A stretch of DNA of 26,696 bases from assembly GCA_050944035.1 (NCBI GenBank), contig JBMNQH010000020.1, positions 1 through 26,696 of the forward strand, in the 5' to 3' direction. The position numbers and the translations under genes were made by a program. The notes below the pieces were generated by a model. The model was not told the DNA's origin and ran no database searches. It saw nothing but the letters and a program-made list of their open reading frames with translations. How positions within the stretch are numbered: position 1 is the first letter of the stretch; each line of letters opens with the position of its first letter. Source of the DNA: JBMNQH01 sp050944035 (GTDB lineage: Bacteria > Bacillota > Clostridia > Oscillospirales > Oscillospiraceae). Below, one piece after another: positions 6,581 to 15,806 of this stretch.

Positions 6581-8089
6581 ATGAAACAACGAACATACAT
6601 AGCAATCGACCTCAAAAGCTTTTATGCTTCGGTGGAGTGCCGGGAACGCGGGCTTGATCCGATGGATACCAACCTCGTTGTCGCGGATGAAAGCCGCACG
6701 GACAAGACCATCTGCCTTGCCGTCACCCCCTCCCTCAAATCGTATGGCATATCCGGGCGCGGACGCTTATTTGAAGTCAGGCAGCGGGTGAAGGAAGCTA
6801 ATGCCGGACGAAGACACGATACTCCGGGGCGAATCCTTACCGGGAAATCTCATTTCTTCTCTGAATTGCAAGCGAACCCGTCTTTGGAAATTGATTTCAT
6901 TGTTGCACCGCCCCGCATGGCGTATTACATGGAGTACAGCACAAAGATTTACGAAGTCTATCTGAAATACATAGCGCCGGAAGACATCGTGGTCTACTCC
7001 ATCGATGAGGTTTTCATGGATGTGACGGACTATCTGAACACCTACAAGCTGTCAGCCCACGACCTTGCCATGAAGATCATTCTGGATGTCATTGAAACCA
7101 CCGGTATCACGGCAACCGCTGGAATAGGGACAAACCTTTTCCTTTGCAAAGTAGCTATGGACATCGTGGCAAAACATATCCCAGCCGATGCAAACGGAGT
7201 GCGTATTGCAGAACTGGACGAGATGAGCTACCGGAAAACAATGTGGTCTCATCAGCCTCTCACCGATTTCTGGCGGGTGGGGCACGGCTATGCAAAAAAG
7301 CTGCAAGAACACGGAATGTTCACCATGGGCGATGTAGCGCGTATGTCGGTCAACAACGAGGCTCTGCTCTACAAGCTCTTCGGTAAGAACGCAGAGCTGC
7401 TCATCGATCATGCCTGGGGCTGGGAGCCTACTACCATTGCTGCCATTAAGGCGTATCGCCCGGCCTCAAACAGCCTGGGGGCCGGACAGGTGCTCCACTG
7501 CCCCTACGAGGCCAGAAAGGCTCGGCTTGTTCTGCGGGAGATGGCAGAACAGCTTGCCTTGGACTTGGTGGACAAGAAGCTTGTTACGAACCAGATCGTG
7601 GTCACAATAGGCTATGATATCGAAAACCTCACCGACCCTGGACGCAAAGCCAAATACCACGGAGCGGTTGTGAAGGACCACTACGGTCGGCAGATCCCCA
7701 AACACGCCCACGGAACAGAGAATCTGAAAGGCTACACTTCATCGACCCGACAGATTATGAAGGCAGCTTCAGACCTTTTTGACCGCATCACAGATACCAA
7801 TCTGCTGGTCAGGCGCTTAACCATTGTAGCAGCCCGCGTCCTTCCTGAAAGCGATGCCCCCAGCCGGGAGCCGGACTGCGAGCAGCTTGATCTCTTTACC
7901 GATTATGCCGCACGCCAGGCAGAACGCGAGCGTGAACAAGCCGAACACGAACGGGAACGCCGGATGCAGGAAACCATGCTGACCATCAAGAGAAGATTCG
8001 GCAAGAACGCCATTCTCAAGGGCATGAACCTGGAAGATGGCGCAACGGCTAAGGACAGGAACGAGCAGATCGGTGGTCACAAAGCATAA
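6581..8089 (+). CDS. Y-family DNA polymerase, UmuC/UvrX-like (502 aa)
   Basis: It carries AIDLKSFYASVEC (D10) and YSIDEVFMDVT (D142, E143), the three catalytic acidic residues of Y-family polymerases, plus the helix-hairpin-helix style stretch FWRVGHGYAKKLQEHGMFTM. Near the C-terminus QLDLF (residues 435-439) matches the sliding-clamp binding motif, followed by a charged coiled-coil tail. The start at 6581 has a GAGGTGA SD; an upstream ATG at 6509 overlaps the flavodoxin gene. These enzymes copy damaged DNA with low fidelity. In Firmicutes mobile elements they pair with a YolD-like protein, here at 9378, but with a 396-aa gene between. Confidence 0.93.
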   Translation: MKQRTYIAIDLKSFYASVECRERGLDPMDTNLVVADESRTDKTICLAVTPSLKSYGISGRGRLFEVRQRVKEANAGRRHDTPGRILTGKSHFFSELQANPSLEIDFIVAPPRMAYYMEYSTKIYEVYLKYIAPEDIVVYSIDEVFMDVTDYLNTYKLSAHDLAMKIILDVIETTGITATAGIGTNLFLCKVAMDIVAKHIPADANGVRIAELDEMSYRKTMWSHQPLTDFWRVGHGYAKKLQEHGMFTMGDVARMSVNNEALLYKLFGKNAELLIDHAWGWEPTTIAAIKAYRPASNSLGAGQVLHCPYEARKARLVLREMAEQLALDLVDKKLVTNQIVVTIGYDIENLTDPGRKAKYHGAVVKDHYGRQIPKHAHGTENLKGYTSSTRQIMKAASDLFDRITDTNLLVRRLTIVAARVLPESDAPSREPDCEQLDLFTDYAARQAEREREQAEHERERRMQETMLTIKRRFGKNAILKGMNLEDGATAKDRNEQIGGHKA

Positions 8090-8160
8090 GCACCTCGCGA
8101 AAATTGCAAGTTCTCTTATGGACTGGGATAGCCTATGAGAAGAAACAGGAGGCTTATCAA

Positions 8161-9351
8161 ATGGCAAATAATGATTTATTAGTCTTAGATGAACTGAACG
8201 CATCTGGGAAGAGCATAAGGCCATGCATACAAGTTGAACACGCCCTTGCGGAGATCAAGGATACCTACCAAACATCCCCCCTCGCAGCGATTCCTTTTAC
8301 AGAAATAGCTGCCCTCGGTGGCTCATTTGCTGGTGTAGTCGAAACTATGGCAACTCCGGCAGCAGAAGGCATATATCGTTGCGTGTTTCCAAAAGGCATA
8401 ACGGGGACATTGGCTATGGCAAAGGACGGCTCTGGTGCGTTGGGGACCATCATGAATAATGGTATCGTTGGACAGGCCAGATGGCTACCGGTTGATAAAG
8501 TGATAGGGCCGGCCTGCCTTAAAGCAACATTGGTAGCAGTAGCGGTTCTTGCTGTTGTGAAGCAGGTTCAAGATATAAAGGATGGGCAGCAGGAAATCAT
8601 CGGCATACTTGAGCGTGATAAAAAGTCTCAACTCCTTGCCGACTATGACTTGCTGGCATCGTACATGGCTGATTACAAATTCTATTGGGAAAACGAGACA
8701 AGCCTTGTCGTTAATCTCAACCAGGTAAAGAATATAAAGAGGAATGCGATGAAGGACATCCGCTCCTATATAGAACAGATCGAGCGTATCCTTTCCGAAC
8801 AAAAGAGCCTGTTGAAGATGCAGTCTGCATCGTATAGGATTGGACAACTCCTTGATCGCTTTGTCCATTACAAGTTGGCTCTTCATGTCTTTGCATTGTC
8901 CGAGTACATGGAGGTCATGCTGTCCAAGAACTTCCAATCCGAGTATTTGAGTAAGGTCGAGGAAGAAATAAGAGAACACTCCTTGAGATTCCGCAGCATA
9001 TACACTGCTTGCTTTGACAAGATTGAATTGCTCAGGAAGGAGGCAGTGACCACTCAAGCTGCAAATAGATTTGCTAGTGCGTCACGTTCGATTGGAAACT
9101 TTATCGGGAAGATTCCGCTCGTTAAGAAAGGACCAGTCGATGAGTTCCTGATTGGTGTCGGAGATTCTATCAGCGATGCTGAGAAGAAACACCTGGAAAA
9201 GACCCTGTCCTTCTTCATTCAGTATAAGGACAGCGGACTGGCCCCGATTGCATATCATATTGCAACAATTAACTCTTTGTCCAACAAGCCCGTAGTGATG
9301 CTTTACGACCAGAAGGTTCTCTGCTTTCACGAATTGAAGAACGCCGTGTGA
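8161..9351 (+). CDS. Unknown coiled-coil protein with a hydrophobic helix (396 aa)
   Basis: The protein starts MANNDLLVLDELNASGKSIR. A hydrophobic, glycine/alanine-rich stretch lies near residues 50-65, and a clear hydrophobic helix (ACLKATLVAVAVLAVV) near residue 130. A long helical, coiled-coil-like region follows. The layout suggests a membrane-associated protein with a cytoplasmic helical body. AGGAGG lies 8 nt before the ATG. It sits between the polymerase and YolD genes, which are normally adjacent, so it looks like an inserted cargo gene. A membrane effector for defence or toxin role is possible but unsupported. Confidence 0.6.
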   Translation: MANNDLLVLDELNASGKSIRPCIQVEHALAEIKDTYQTSPLAAIPFTEIAALGGSFAGVVETMATPAAEGIYRCVFPKGITGTLAMAKDGSGALGTIMNNGIVGQARWLPVDKVIGPACLKATLVAVAVLAVVKQVQDIKDGQQEIIGILERDKKSQLLADYDLLASYMADYKFYWENETSLVVNLNQVKNIKRNAMKDIRSYIEQIERILSEQKSLLKMQSASYRIGQLLDRFVHYKLALHVFALSEYMEVMLSKNFQSEYLSKVEEEIREHSLRFRSIYTACFDKIELLRKEAVTTQAANRFASASRSIGNFIGKIPLVKKGPVDEFLIGVGDSISDAEKKHLEKTLSFFIQYKDSGLAPIAYHIATINSLSNKPVVMLYDQKVLCFHELKNAV

Positions 9352-9377
9352 GCAATCTATAAGGAGGAATGGACCGC

Positions 9378-9806
9378 ATGAGCGATCAGTACGAGGACAT
9401 TATCCATTTGCCTCACTATGTCTCCAAGATTCGGCCTCAGATGTCCCTAATGGAACGGGCAGCGCAGTTCTCTCCCTTTGCCGCTCTTACCGGATATGAT
9501 GCAGCCATAAAAGAAACAGGTCGGCTGACCGATGAGAAGATAGAGTTGGGAGACGAAGAGAAGGACCTGTTGAACAGAAAACAGCAATTTCTTACCAGAA
9601 TCCTGCACGAACGGCCGGAGATCACAGTCACCTACTTTGTCCCAGATGAACGCAAGTCCGGAGGCGCTTATGTCACAGTAACTGGAAATCTAAGGCGCAT
9701 TGACGAGGTGGAACGGTTTCTTGTGATGGTCGATGGGCGAAAGATACCATTGGATGACATAGCTGATTTAGAAATCGACGTTTTCATAGAAGAATTATAT
9801 GAGTAA
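9378..9806 (+). CDS. YolD-like protein (142 aa)
   Basis: The segment KIRPQMSLMERAAQFSPFAA, then LTGYDAAI, is the family signature (MSxxxRAAQFxPFxALxGY). The C-terminal part is beta-rich (ITVTYFVPDERKSGGAYVTV). YolD-like proteins accompany UmuC-like polymerases in Firmicutes and have been compared to UmuD. An AAGGAGG SD lies 10 nt before the ATG at 9378. The earlier ATG at 9369 is only 1 nt from the SD and was not chosen. It is the last gene before the terminator at 9813. Confidence 0.85.
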   Translation: MSDQYEDIIHLPHYVSKIRPQMSLMERAAQFSPFAALTGYDAAIKETGRLTDEKIELGDEEKDLLNRKQQFLTRILHERPEITVTYFVPDERKSGGAYVTVTGNLRRIDEVERFLVMVDGRKIPLDDIADLEIDVFIEELYE

Positions 9807-9812
9807 ACTAAA

Positions 9813-9867
9813 GAAGCCCTGAGAGACATGGCAGTTGGTGCCTTGTCCTTCAGGGCTTCCTGTTTTT
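9813..9867 (+). terminator. Strong hairpin terminator after yolD-like
   Basis: A perfect 10-bp inverted repeat (GAAGCCCTGA at 9813-9822, TCAGGGCTTC at 9850-9859) has an inner near-perfect arm pair (GACATGGCA/TGCCTTGTC) and is followed by CTGTTTTT. It ends the plus-strand run. On the minus strand TTTAGTTTA follows the stem, so it may also stop the Res transcript arriving from the other side. Confidence 0.85.
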
Positions 9868-9931
9868 ACATCTGGATATGAGCGTAAAGAAAATTGAATC
9901 GAGCTGCCCTGTCTCTTCGGGAGAAAGGCAC

Positions 9932-12900
9932 TTATCTCATGACTTTTTCCAGCAAAGCCTGGTAGCTGTCCACAACATCGTAGATCACATTGCTGTCGCT
10001 GATAGCCTTGAAATGCTCTCGTGCGCAGTGAATCTTGGATTCCTCAATCAAACGAAGCTGCATAGAGGACATGGAGCCTTTCGTCTCTGCAACGAAGTAG
10101 ATGTGCTTCACGGTTCCCTCGTAGAAGGCAATCGCCCAGTCAGGGTTGTAATGTCCTACCGGAGTAGAGATGTAAAAGCTGTCCGGCAACTTGACATAGA
10201 CGGCAATATCGTTGTTGGCATCCAGCTCCCGTGAAAAGTCACGCTCGTTGGTGGAATCGTAGACAACATGGTCGAATAGGCTACGGGTCGCTTTTCTGGC
10301 GTTGACATCCAGCTTGCCCTTGATGGTCGGTTCGGTGAAGATGTCAGTAGTGTACCGCTCGTCCAACACATTGTAGGTGATATGCTGGATAATGGCGGTT
10401 GCTTTTTCATCGTTGATCAGCGCAGCGGCACGGATGATGAACTCTTCGGGATTATCCTTGAACTGCTCGAAGGTTACCTTCTGAATGCCCGTCAGGATGG
10501 CAACTACGGCCTTACGGGTCAATCCGGTTTCCTCCACCAGCTTGCCGATCAGGTCATATTTTACGCTGCTGCTCGCTTGGATGCGCCGTCCGCTGTCATA
10601 GGTGGCAGACTGTTCCTTGACGAAGGCCGTTCCGCCCTCAAGGGATTCCTTGGACTTGATCTCGTCCATTGTGCCGGTTTCTACCTTGAAGTAAATCTTG
10701 GATACATGAAGATTCCGGTCAAGGGAGCCGATGGCCTTGCGCACCAGCTCATCGGTGTCGAAGTCCACCACATAGACGGACTTCGGGCTGATCCGCTGCC
10801 AAAGGGCTTTGAACTCCGGCATAGCCAGCTTCTCTTGATCCACTTGCAGTTCCACATTCTTGTCGCGGGCGTTTTCAAGCTGCATGGAGCGGCTGTCGTA
10901 AACGGAGTCCACGATTTTGATGACGGCATCTGCACAGTCAGCCACTTCCTCGGCAACCTTGATGTCCCCGTTGGCCTTGTCTGCATAGTATTTGTCGGTC
11001 AGTGCGCCCTTCTTATCCACATAGCCGTTGACCACCATGTCGAAGTAAATGGCCTGAGCTGTCTCGCTATCCACAACCTGTTCGTTGCCCCGTGCATCGG
11101 TGATAATCTTGCCTTTGAAGAGGTCGGCAGTTACCTTCTTAGGCCGGTTGGCGACAGCCTCGGCAAGCTCAGACTGTAAGCCCTTGGCGAAGCTGTCATA
11201 GCTCTCGCTGGCAATGACGGTCAGCACATTGATGTTGTGGACATCGTTGCCCAGCACATTGGCATCCATACGCTCGCCGTCCTGATTGACACACAGACGA
11301 AGGCCACGGCCAACTTCCTGCCGCTTGCGGACATCGCTGCCGCTCTGTTTCAGGGTGCAAATCTGGAAGACATTTGGGTTGTCCCAGCCTTCCCGAAGGG
11401 CGGAGTGGGAGAAGATGAAGCGCACCGGAGAACGCTTGGGGTTCCGGTCAAGCAGCAGCTCCTTGTTCTTCATGATCAGGTCGTAAGCATCAATATCGTC
11501 GGAAGTCTTCTCCTTCTTGTCGGTGAGCTTACTGTCGGTCATCTTGCCCTTCTTGTCCACGGAGAAGTAACCGGCATGGGTGTCCTTGGCAGAAATGGCG
11601 TTCAGGTACTCGATGTACGCCTCATCCCCGATGGAGAGCTGCAAGTGTTCCACAACGTCGGCATACTCTTCCTCGAACATATCCGCATAGATACCGTTGT
11701 AGGCTTGTCCTGCGGCGTCATACTGCTTGTACTTGGCAACCTCGTCGATGAAGAACAGGCTCAGCACCTTGATGCCCTTATGGAAGAGCTGACGCTCCCG
11801 CTCAATATGGGAGAGGATGGTTTCACGAATCTGAATCCGGCGAAGCTGGTCTTCACTGACTTTGCCGATGACATCACCGGCGTAGATTTTGATGCCGTTC
11901 AGAAACTCGATGTGGTTGTCCCGCCCGTCGATGAACTTGACCACAAAGCCGTCCTTGTATTCCTCCATGCCGTTTGACTGGTCATAGAGGTTGAAGCCGA
12001 TGCCCACGGTCATGGTCTTCTTGCGAATGCTGACTGCGCCCTTGAAGTCAAACTGGATGGTAGCCGTCGGGTCTGCCTTGGACAGATTGATGCTTTCCAA
12101 GTACACATAGCCGTCGGTAGCCGTGCTGCCGGACTCGGTGATGCCCTTGACCGCGATTTTCTTGACCAGACGCTTGTTATATGCCTCCATTGCATCCAGC
12201 TGGTAGACCATGTTGTAGATGCTGTCCGACTTGTGTGTAGCGGAGTAGCGCAGGGTCAGCAAGGGATTGAACTCCTTCAGGCGCTCCTTCGTCTGCTTGC
12301 CTTCCACCGACTGCGGCTCGTCGATGATCAGAATCGGGTTGGTCTTGGCAATGATGTCGATGGGGCGGCGGGAGCGGAACTCGTCCAGCTTCATGTAAAT
12401 GCGCCTTGCATCCTTACCTTTGGCGTTGAACGCCTGAGAGTTGATGATCATGACATTTATGGAGCTGTCGGAGGCGAACCGGTCAATCTCGGTGAGCTGG
12501 GCAGAGTTGTAGATGAAGAAGCGGATCTTCTTCCCATATTCCTCGGCAAAGTGGTCCTGCGTCACTTGGAAGGACTTGTAGACACCTTCACGGATGGCAA
12601 TGCTCGGCACCACCACGATGAATTTGCTCCACCCGTAATGCTTGTTCAGCTCGAACATGGTCTTGATATAGGTGTAGGTCTTGCCGACACCGGTTTCCAT
12701 CTCAATCGTCAGGTTATAGCGGCCTTCCAGCTTCGGAGATGGAGAAATCTGGTTGGCTCTCTGGATTTTATTCAGGTGTTCCAAAATCAGCGCGTCGGAC
12801 AGTTCCGGCACAATGCGCTCGTTGCGCCAGCCGGTAAAGTCCATTTCTTCCTCCATGCCGATCTGATACACGCCATTGCCTCTGTCCATCATGTAGGTGG

Positions 12901-12988
12901 GCGTGAGGTATGGCTGACCGGCGAAGACATCTACAACAGCTTTTGCTGCATCCGCTTGGAACTTCTGATGTTTGAATTGCAACTTCAT
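9932..12988 (-). CDS. res: Type III restriction enzyme, Res subunit (1018 aa)
   Basis: The N-terminal helicase has Walker A METGVGKT (97-104), a DEPQ box (223-226), SATH (249-252), and later LREGWDNPNVFQICTL and RQEVGRGLRL (motifs V and VI). The C-terminus has NPDWAI...FVAETKG, giving a PD-ExK nuclease site (D950, E968, K970). These are complete, so the enzyme should be active. Res with Mod translocates on DNA and cuts when two head-to-head sites are unmethylated. SD GGAG lies 8 nt before the ATG. It is the last gene of the defence operon, 15 nt after mod, and ends opposite the yolD terminator. Confidence 0.93.
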   Translation of the reverse strand: MKLQFKHQKFQADAAKAVVDVFAGQPYLTPTYMMDRGNGVYQIGMEEEMDFTGWRNERIVPELSDALILEHLNKIQRANQISPSPKLEGRYNLTIEMETGVGKTYTYIKTMFELNKHYGWSKFIVVVPSIAIREGVYKSFQVTQDHFAEEYGKKIRFFIYNSAQLTEIDRFASDSSINVMIINSQAFNAKGKDARRIYMKLDEFRSRRPIDIIAKTNPILIIDEPQSVEGKQTKERLKEFNPLLTLRYSATHKSDSIYNMVYQLDAMEAYNKRLVKKIAVKGITESGSTATDGYVYLESINLSKADPTATIQFDFKGAVSIRKKTMTVGIGFNLYDQSNGMEEYKDGFVVKFIDGRDNHIEFLNGIKIYAGDVIGKVSEDQLRRIQIRETILSHIERERQLFHKGIKVLSLFFIDEVAKYKQYDAAGQAYNGIYADMFEEEYADVVEHLQLSIGDEAYIEYLNAISAKDTHAGYFSVDKKGKMTDSKLTDKKEKTSDDIDAYDLIMKNKELLLDRNPKRSPVRFIFSHSALREGWDNPNVFQICTLKQSGSDVRKRQEVGRGLRLCVNQDGERMDANVLGNDVHNINVLTVIASESYDSFAKGLQSELAEAVANRPKKVTADLFKGKIITDARGNEQVVDSETAQAIYFDMVVNGYVDKKGALTDKYYADKANGDIKVAEEVADCADAVIKIVDSVYDSRSMQLENARDKNVELQVDQEKLAMPEFKALWQRISPKSVYVVDFDTDELVRKAIGSLDRNLHVSKIYFKVETGTMDEIKSKESLEGGTAFVKEQSATYDSGRRIQASSSVKYDLIGKLVEETGLTRKAVVAILTGIQKVTFEQFKDNPEEFIIRAAALINDEKATAIIQHITYNVLDERYTTDIFTEPTIKGKLDVNARKATRSLFDHVVYDSTNERDFSRELDANNDIAVYVKLPDSFYISTPVGHYNPDWAIAFYEGTVKHIYFVAETKGSMSSMQLRLIEESKIHCAREHFKAISDSNVIYDVVDSYQALLEKVMR

Positions 12989-13003
12989 CTTGAAGCTCCT
13001 TTC

Positions 13004-14935
13004 TTAGATGACTTTGACTCTCTTGGAAATATCGTCTGCATCTTCCGGCATATAGAGTTTGAAGATTTCAAAGACATTGATTTTGGCGGGGCTGCTGGCA
13101 AAACCGGAGTCACGGAAGACAGCGCGGAGGGGCTTGCGCTTGGCAATCTCCTTGACCACGGTTTCCGAGATGTTCTCGTCGAAACATACGATCAGGTCAC
13201 CGTCGTTGTAGGTATGGACGGTGTAGCCGTCGATCTGCTCGCTGTGGTACGGCATGGAGAGAGGCAGACCCCAGTCCAGCAGACAGCCGAAGAGAAGGTC
13301 GAGGTCGGTGCGGTCAGCTTTCACATTAGATTCCAGCGTGGAGAGCATACCCTGATCGTACTCATCCGCGCTGTAATACACATCGGTCATATTGGTATCG
13401 TCCAGCTTGAGGACACGGAAACCCACATCCAAATCAACCGTGGTTAGCGGGCTATCGGCCTTGATCTTCTCCCCGGCACGACGAATGCGCTCCTTGCCGA
13501 TTTCGCAGATGTTCCTGTAACCGGCTTTCAGAGCTTCGGTTCCCTCTCCGGATTCTTCCGGGTATTGCACCATAATAAAACGGCGGTGCCCTTTATCCTC
13601 ACTATTGAGTTGCATCACAGCCTGAGCAGTTGTTGCAGAACCAGAGAAAAAGTCCATAACCAAACTATCCTCATCGCTTCCAATTTGGAGGATTTTCTTG
13701 ATAAAGCCAACGGGCTTAGGGAAATCAAACACCTTCTGGCTCTCAAACATATTTCTAATATCTCTGGTAGCTTTTTTGTTTCCTTCTACATCGTTCCACA
13801 AGTTGCCCGGTGCTTTTGTGCGGTTTTCAAGATAGAATTTTTGATATACTTGCCAGACTTCTTCTCCTTGACGCTTGACTTTTTTCCATGCAAGCATCCC
13901 ATCAGCAGCCATTTTCTTCGCTGTATCAGGAGAGCAAATCCATCGGCTTTCATATCCAGTCGGTCCCAGAGGATATACCTGTGTTCCGTCGGGGGCAGTA
14001 ATTGGAAAATACATTGTTGGCCGATCTTCGCGCCGGTCTTCTCCGCCGGTTCTACGGAGAGGTCTTATAAGGTATCGGCCTCTCTCGTCCTCTTGATCAT
14101 AGATTTTGGCATCTTCCTCACTCATGGGCAGCCCGTTAATGTGCGCGCAGCTAACATCCTTGGCATAGATGAGCATATAGTCAAGTTCGTTGACCAATCC
14201 GTCAAAACCGCCACCCGTAGGAGTCCCAGTGGCACGGGTTACACAGGTCAAAAAGTTCGATGCTCCAAAGACTTCATCACAAATCTTCTTGAGATTCTCT
14301 TGTTCATTATCATCAATAGAAATAAAAATCAACCCATCGCTACTTAAAAGGCCGCGAGCCAGAAGTAGCCGCTGGTAAATCATAGAACACCATTTAGAAT
14401 GAAACCGGGGGTTACTACGATTGTTTTCGTGAAACATCTTGTCCCCATTTTCGTCCAACAACCCTGTTCCGATGCTATATTCATCATCGTCCATAGTGAA
14501 ATCGTCCGGATAAATGAAACGATCTCCACCTGTATTATACGGCGGGTCAATGTAGATCATCTTGACCTTACCTAGATAGCTCTCCTGCAAGAGCTTGAGG
14601 ACTTCCAGATTGTCACCCTCGATGTAGAGATTCTCAGTGGTGTCCCAGTCCTTGCTTTCTTCCGGGCAGGGGCGCAGCGTCTTGCGGATGGGCCTGTTGG
14701 CCTCCACAATAGCCGCCTTCTTGCCCACCCAGGTGAACTCGTATGACTCGTCGCCCTCCACAATATCCGCAGAGAGCATCTGCCGCAGCATCTCAAAATT
14801 GATGGCCTTCCGGAGCTTTCCATCCTCGCCCACCGTCTCTGTGATGCAGTTCGGGAACATTGCCCCGATCTTCTCAATATTCTGCGCCGTCAAATCCGGC
14901 GACTCCATTTTCATCTTTTCAAGTGAATTAGCCAT
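13004..14935 (-). CDS. mod: Type III DNA methyltransferase, Mod subunit (643 aa)
   Basis: It carries the DPPYNTGG catalytic motif IV at residues 130-137 and the SAM-binding motif DFFSGSATTAQAV at about 428-440, in the order expected for beta-class N6-adenine methyltransferases. The middle, about residues 140-430, holds the target-recognition part. The ATG at 14935 has GGAGG 9 nt upstream; the ATG at 14944 directly abuts the SD and was rejected. It overlaps the TIR gene by 8 nt. GC in 60-base lines counted by hand is about 65% at 13081 and 14641, but 40% at 13801 and 30% at 14281. The low-GC segment lies between the two conserved motifs, suggesting replacement of the recognition region. Confidence 0.93.
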   Translation of the reverse strand: MANSLEKMKMESPDLTAQNIEKIGAMFPNCITETVGEDGKLRKAINFEMLRQMLSADIVEGDESYEFTWVGKKAAIVEANRPIRKTLRPCPEESKDWDTTENLYIEGDNLEVLKLLQESYLGKVKMIYIDPPYNTGGDRFIYPDDFTMDDDEYSIGTGLLDENGDKMFHENNRSNPRFHSKWCSMIYQRLLLARGLLSSDGLIFISIDDNEQENLKKICDEVFGASNFLTCVTRATGTPTGGGFDGLVNELDYMLIYAKDVSCAHINGLPMSEEDAKIYDQEDERGRYLIRPLRRTGGEDRREDRPTMYFPITAPDGTQVYPLGPTGYESRWICSPDTAKKMAADGMLAWKKVKRQGEEVWQVYQKFYLENRTKAPGNLWNDVEGNKKATRDIRNMFESQKVFDFPKPVGFIKKILQIGSDEDSLVMDFFSGSATTAQAVMQLNSEDKGHRRFIMVQYPEESGEGTEALKAGYRNICEIGKERIRRAGEKIKADSPLTTVDLDVGFRVLKLDDTNMTDVYYSADEYDQGMLSTLESNVKADRTDLDLLFGCLLDWGLPLSMPYHSEQIDGYTVHTYNDGDLIVCFDENISETVVKEIAKRKPLRAVFRDSGFASSPAKINVFEIFKLYMPEDADDISKRVKVI

Positions 14936-15806
14936 TGCTTTCATCCTCCGTGTCGGTCAGCAGTCTTTTTAGCTCATCAGCAATTTCCGTTGGGGTCATA
15001 GAGGCGGTATTCATTGCCAGTTTGCTTGCAATAATCGGACTATATTCCATGACTTCCTTTTTGGTCAGGTTGTGCCAAATGGGAAGCAGAACCTTGCCAC
15101 CAATGCTGTCAAGTTGGAATAGCCCGTCTAGCTCTGCCTTCGTCCAGTATTTACCCTCTCTGATGTAATTAGGAGAGAGGACAGCTACACCAAATCGTGA
15201 TTTTCTGAGGCCGTCATCAATGCGCTTCCTCATTGAGTCACCCCATTTAATCTCGCTGGTATCGTACCAGACTTTAATGCCGAGAGATCGCAGTTCATCT
15301 ACAAACTCATCAACAAAATCGCCCTTGTCTTCCCATGCGTGAGATACAAAAACATCGTATTCGGGCATATCTTGATCTTTCTCAGCCCCAACAGAATGAG
15401 CGGGAGTGATGGGAGCAGCGGAAACCGTCATATTCTGTAATTCTTCAATGCGGCTTTCGTAGGATCTCATTATCTGCTGTGTTGCGCGATCCTGTTTCTT
15501 CTTCTCAGCAGCTTCTTCCTTCTGCAAGCGTTGTGCAGCAGTGTTTCGCTTGCCTCGTTTTTCAGCAATCTTCTTCTGTAAATCCGCGCTCTCTTTTTCA
15601 GCTTTAATAGCCGCATTGGTATAGTTTTCGATCTGCTTCATTTTGCTTTTTACTGTAGAAGCAGAGGCATTCTTACTGATGGAGACATTGGCGGCCTTTT
15701 TACGGGCATCAGCCGCTTTTCCATCAGAAGCTGCTTTCTTCTTTTCCAGATCAGCTATATCTTTATCGAGAGAGGAAACTGCTCGCTGGTATTGTTCAAT
15801 GGACAT
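14928..15806 (-). CDS. TIR-domain protein with N-terminal coiled coil (292 aa)
   Basis: Residues 1-125 are a Lys/Glu/Ala-rich coiled coil (KDIADLEKKKAA and QLQKEEAAEKKK-like repeats). From about residue 148 the TIR domain begins with EYDVFVSHAWEDKGDFVDEF, continues with LGIKVWYDTSEIKWGDSM and GVAVLSPNYI, and has WTKAELDGL (E225), the position of the catalytic glutamate in NAD-cleaving TIR enzymes. Bacterial TIRs either degrade NAD or make signalling nucleotides. The start at 15806 overlaps the upstream stop as TGATG with GGAGG 7 nt away; a TTG at 15809 is an alternative. Coupling to both neighbours places it firmly inside the restriction operon. No partner sensor gene such as ThsA is visible. 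Confidence 0.92.
   Translation of the reverse strand: MSIEQYQRAVSSLDKDIADLEKKKAASDGKAADARKKAANVSISKNASASTVKSKMKQIENYTNAAIKAEKESADLQKKIAEKRGKRNTAAQRLQKEEAAEKKKQDRATQQIMRSYESRIEELQNMTVSAAPITPAHSVGAEKDQDMPEYDVFVSHAWEDKGDFVDEFVDELRSLGIKVWYDTSEIKWGDSMRKRIDDGLRKSRFGVAVLSPNYIREGKYWTKAELDGLFQLDSIGGKVLLPIWHNLTKKEVMEYSPIIASKLAMNTASMTPTEIADELKRLLTDTEDESNG

Noticed and set aside
10382..13447. Long plus-strand open frames opposite res and mod (265, 246 and 404 codons)
   Set aside because: They lie antisense to genes with complete motifs, have low-complexity or His/Val/Leu-rich translations without motifs, and arise from the codon bias of the real genes.
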